From: Campylobacterota bacterium | GTDB taxonomy: Bacteria; Campylobacterota; Campylobacteria; Campylobacterales; Sulfurimonadaceae | Length of the DNA: 6,286 nt | Direction: 5' to 3' | Assembly (NCBI GenBank): GCA_013153755.1 | Contig: JAADDU010000126.1 | Location: 1-6,286 of the forward strand | Shown: in pieces, positions 6,177-6,286 of the stretch | Position numbering within the stretch: the stretch's first letter is position 1 | Layout: each line of letters begins with the position of its first letter | Program-made: the position numbers and the translations under genes | Notes under the pieces: model-generated | Database searches by the model: none | Seen by the model: only the letters and a program-made list of their open reading frames with translations | Told to the model about the DNA's origin: nothing

Positions 6177-6253
6177 CAAAACCCATAAATAAAACACAAG
6201 TAAAGTAAATAGATTAAAAAAGACAAGGATAAAGTAAAAGTAAAAAACTGATC

Positions 6254-6286
6254 AACTAGGCAACGACCTACATTTCCACACCTGAA
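6254..6286 (-). rRNA. rrf: 5S rRNA, 3' end (partial)
   Basis: Read on the minus strand, the edge of the window gives CAGGTGTGGAAATGTAGG followed by TCGTTGCCTAGT. This resembles the conserved 3' part of bacterial 5S rRNA (helix IV, the GTAGG segment, then the closing helix I strand, GCCAGGC in Escherichia coli). The rest of the gene, and presumably 23S and 16S, lies beyond the right edge. The exact 3' end is uncertain by a few bases because the pairing 5' strand is not visible. A run of six T on the minus strand (6247-6242) follows, suitable for termination, though I find no strong hairpin apart from the rRNA's own closing stem. Confidence 0.75.

Noticed and set aside
6143..6226. N-terminal membrane segment of GmhA
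   Set aside because: It depends on a TTG start without a ribosome site. GmhA is a soluble enzyme, and the ATG at 6142 gives the family length.
6242..6261. Classical hairpin terminator after the 5S rRNA
   Set aside because: A T run is present, but the short TGATCA palindrome before it is too small to make a stable stem. I describe only the T run.
1..6286. A new defence, mobile or CRISPR-type system
   Set aside because: All long frames are assigned to known families except for the half-length asparaginase. There are no spaced repeats, transposase, integrase, toxin-antitoxin or nuclease genes, and no A+T shift suggesting transfer.

Overview
The window is A+T-rich, roughly two thirds by eye. 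Its gene content points to a member of the Campylobacterota (Epsilonproteobacteria), probably a free-living Sulfurimonas- or Sulfurospirillum-like organism. The indicators are an ADP-heptose biosynthesis set next to the ccoI/ccoS cbb3-oxidase maturation genes and a small c553-type cytochrome. From memory, Campylobacter jejuni has a similar neighbourhood (gmhA, hldE, hldD, gmhB, a periplasmic cytochrome c, ccoS, ccoI). No database search was run, so genus and synteny are inferences.

Layout, from the right edge leftwards on the minus strand: the 3' end of a 5S rRNA gene (the tail of an rRNA operon), then about 110 bp holding a good extended -10 promoter. A tightly packed minus-strand operon follows: gmhA, gmhB, a stand-alone half-length asparaginase-domain gene, ccoI (copper P-type ATPase) and ccoS. 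Gaps are 3 bp or less, or the genes overlap. A single plus-strand gene for a small secreted cytochrome c converges on ccoS, with a stem-loop between the two stop codons. A second minus-strand unit then begins, hldD-hldE, overlapping by one base. hldE runs off the left edge after 172 codons.

Two pathways are interleaved. GmhA, HldE, GmhB and HldD together make ADP-L-glycero-D-manno-heptose, the precursor of the inner-core heptose of lipopolysaccharide or lipooligosaccharide. All four are represented, although only the kinase part of HldE is visible. CcoI and CcoS serve copper delivery to, and assembly of, the cbb3-type cytochrome c oxidase. The small cytochrome c is a plausible periplasmic electron carrier for that oxidase.

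Most of the window is ordinary core metabolism. The points worth a second look are the stand-alone asparaginase N-terminal domain lodged between the heptose and oxidase genes, the TTG starts of that gene and of ccoI, and the mixing of surface-sugar and respiratory genes in one transcript just downstream of an rRNA operon. I found no CRISPR array, mobile element, tRNA gene or evidence of a new defence system.
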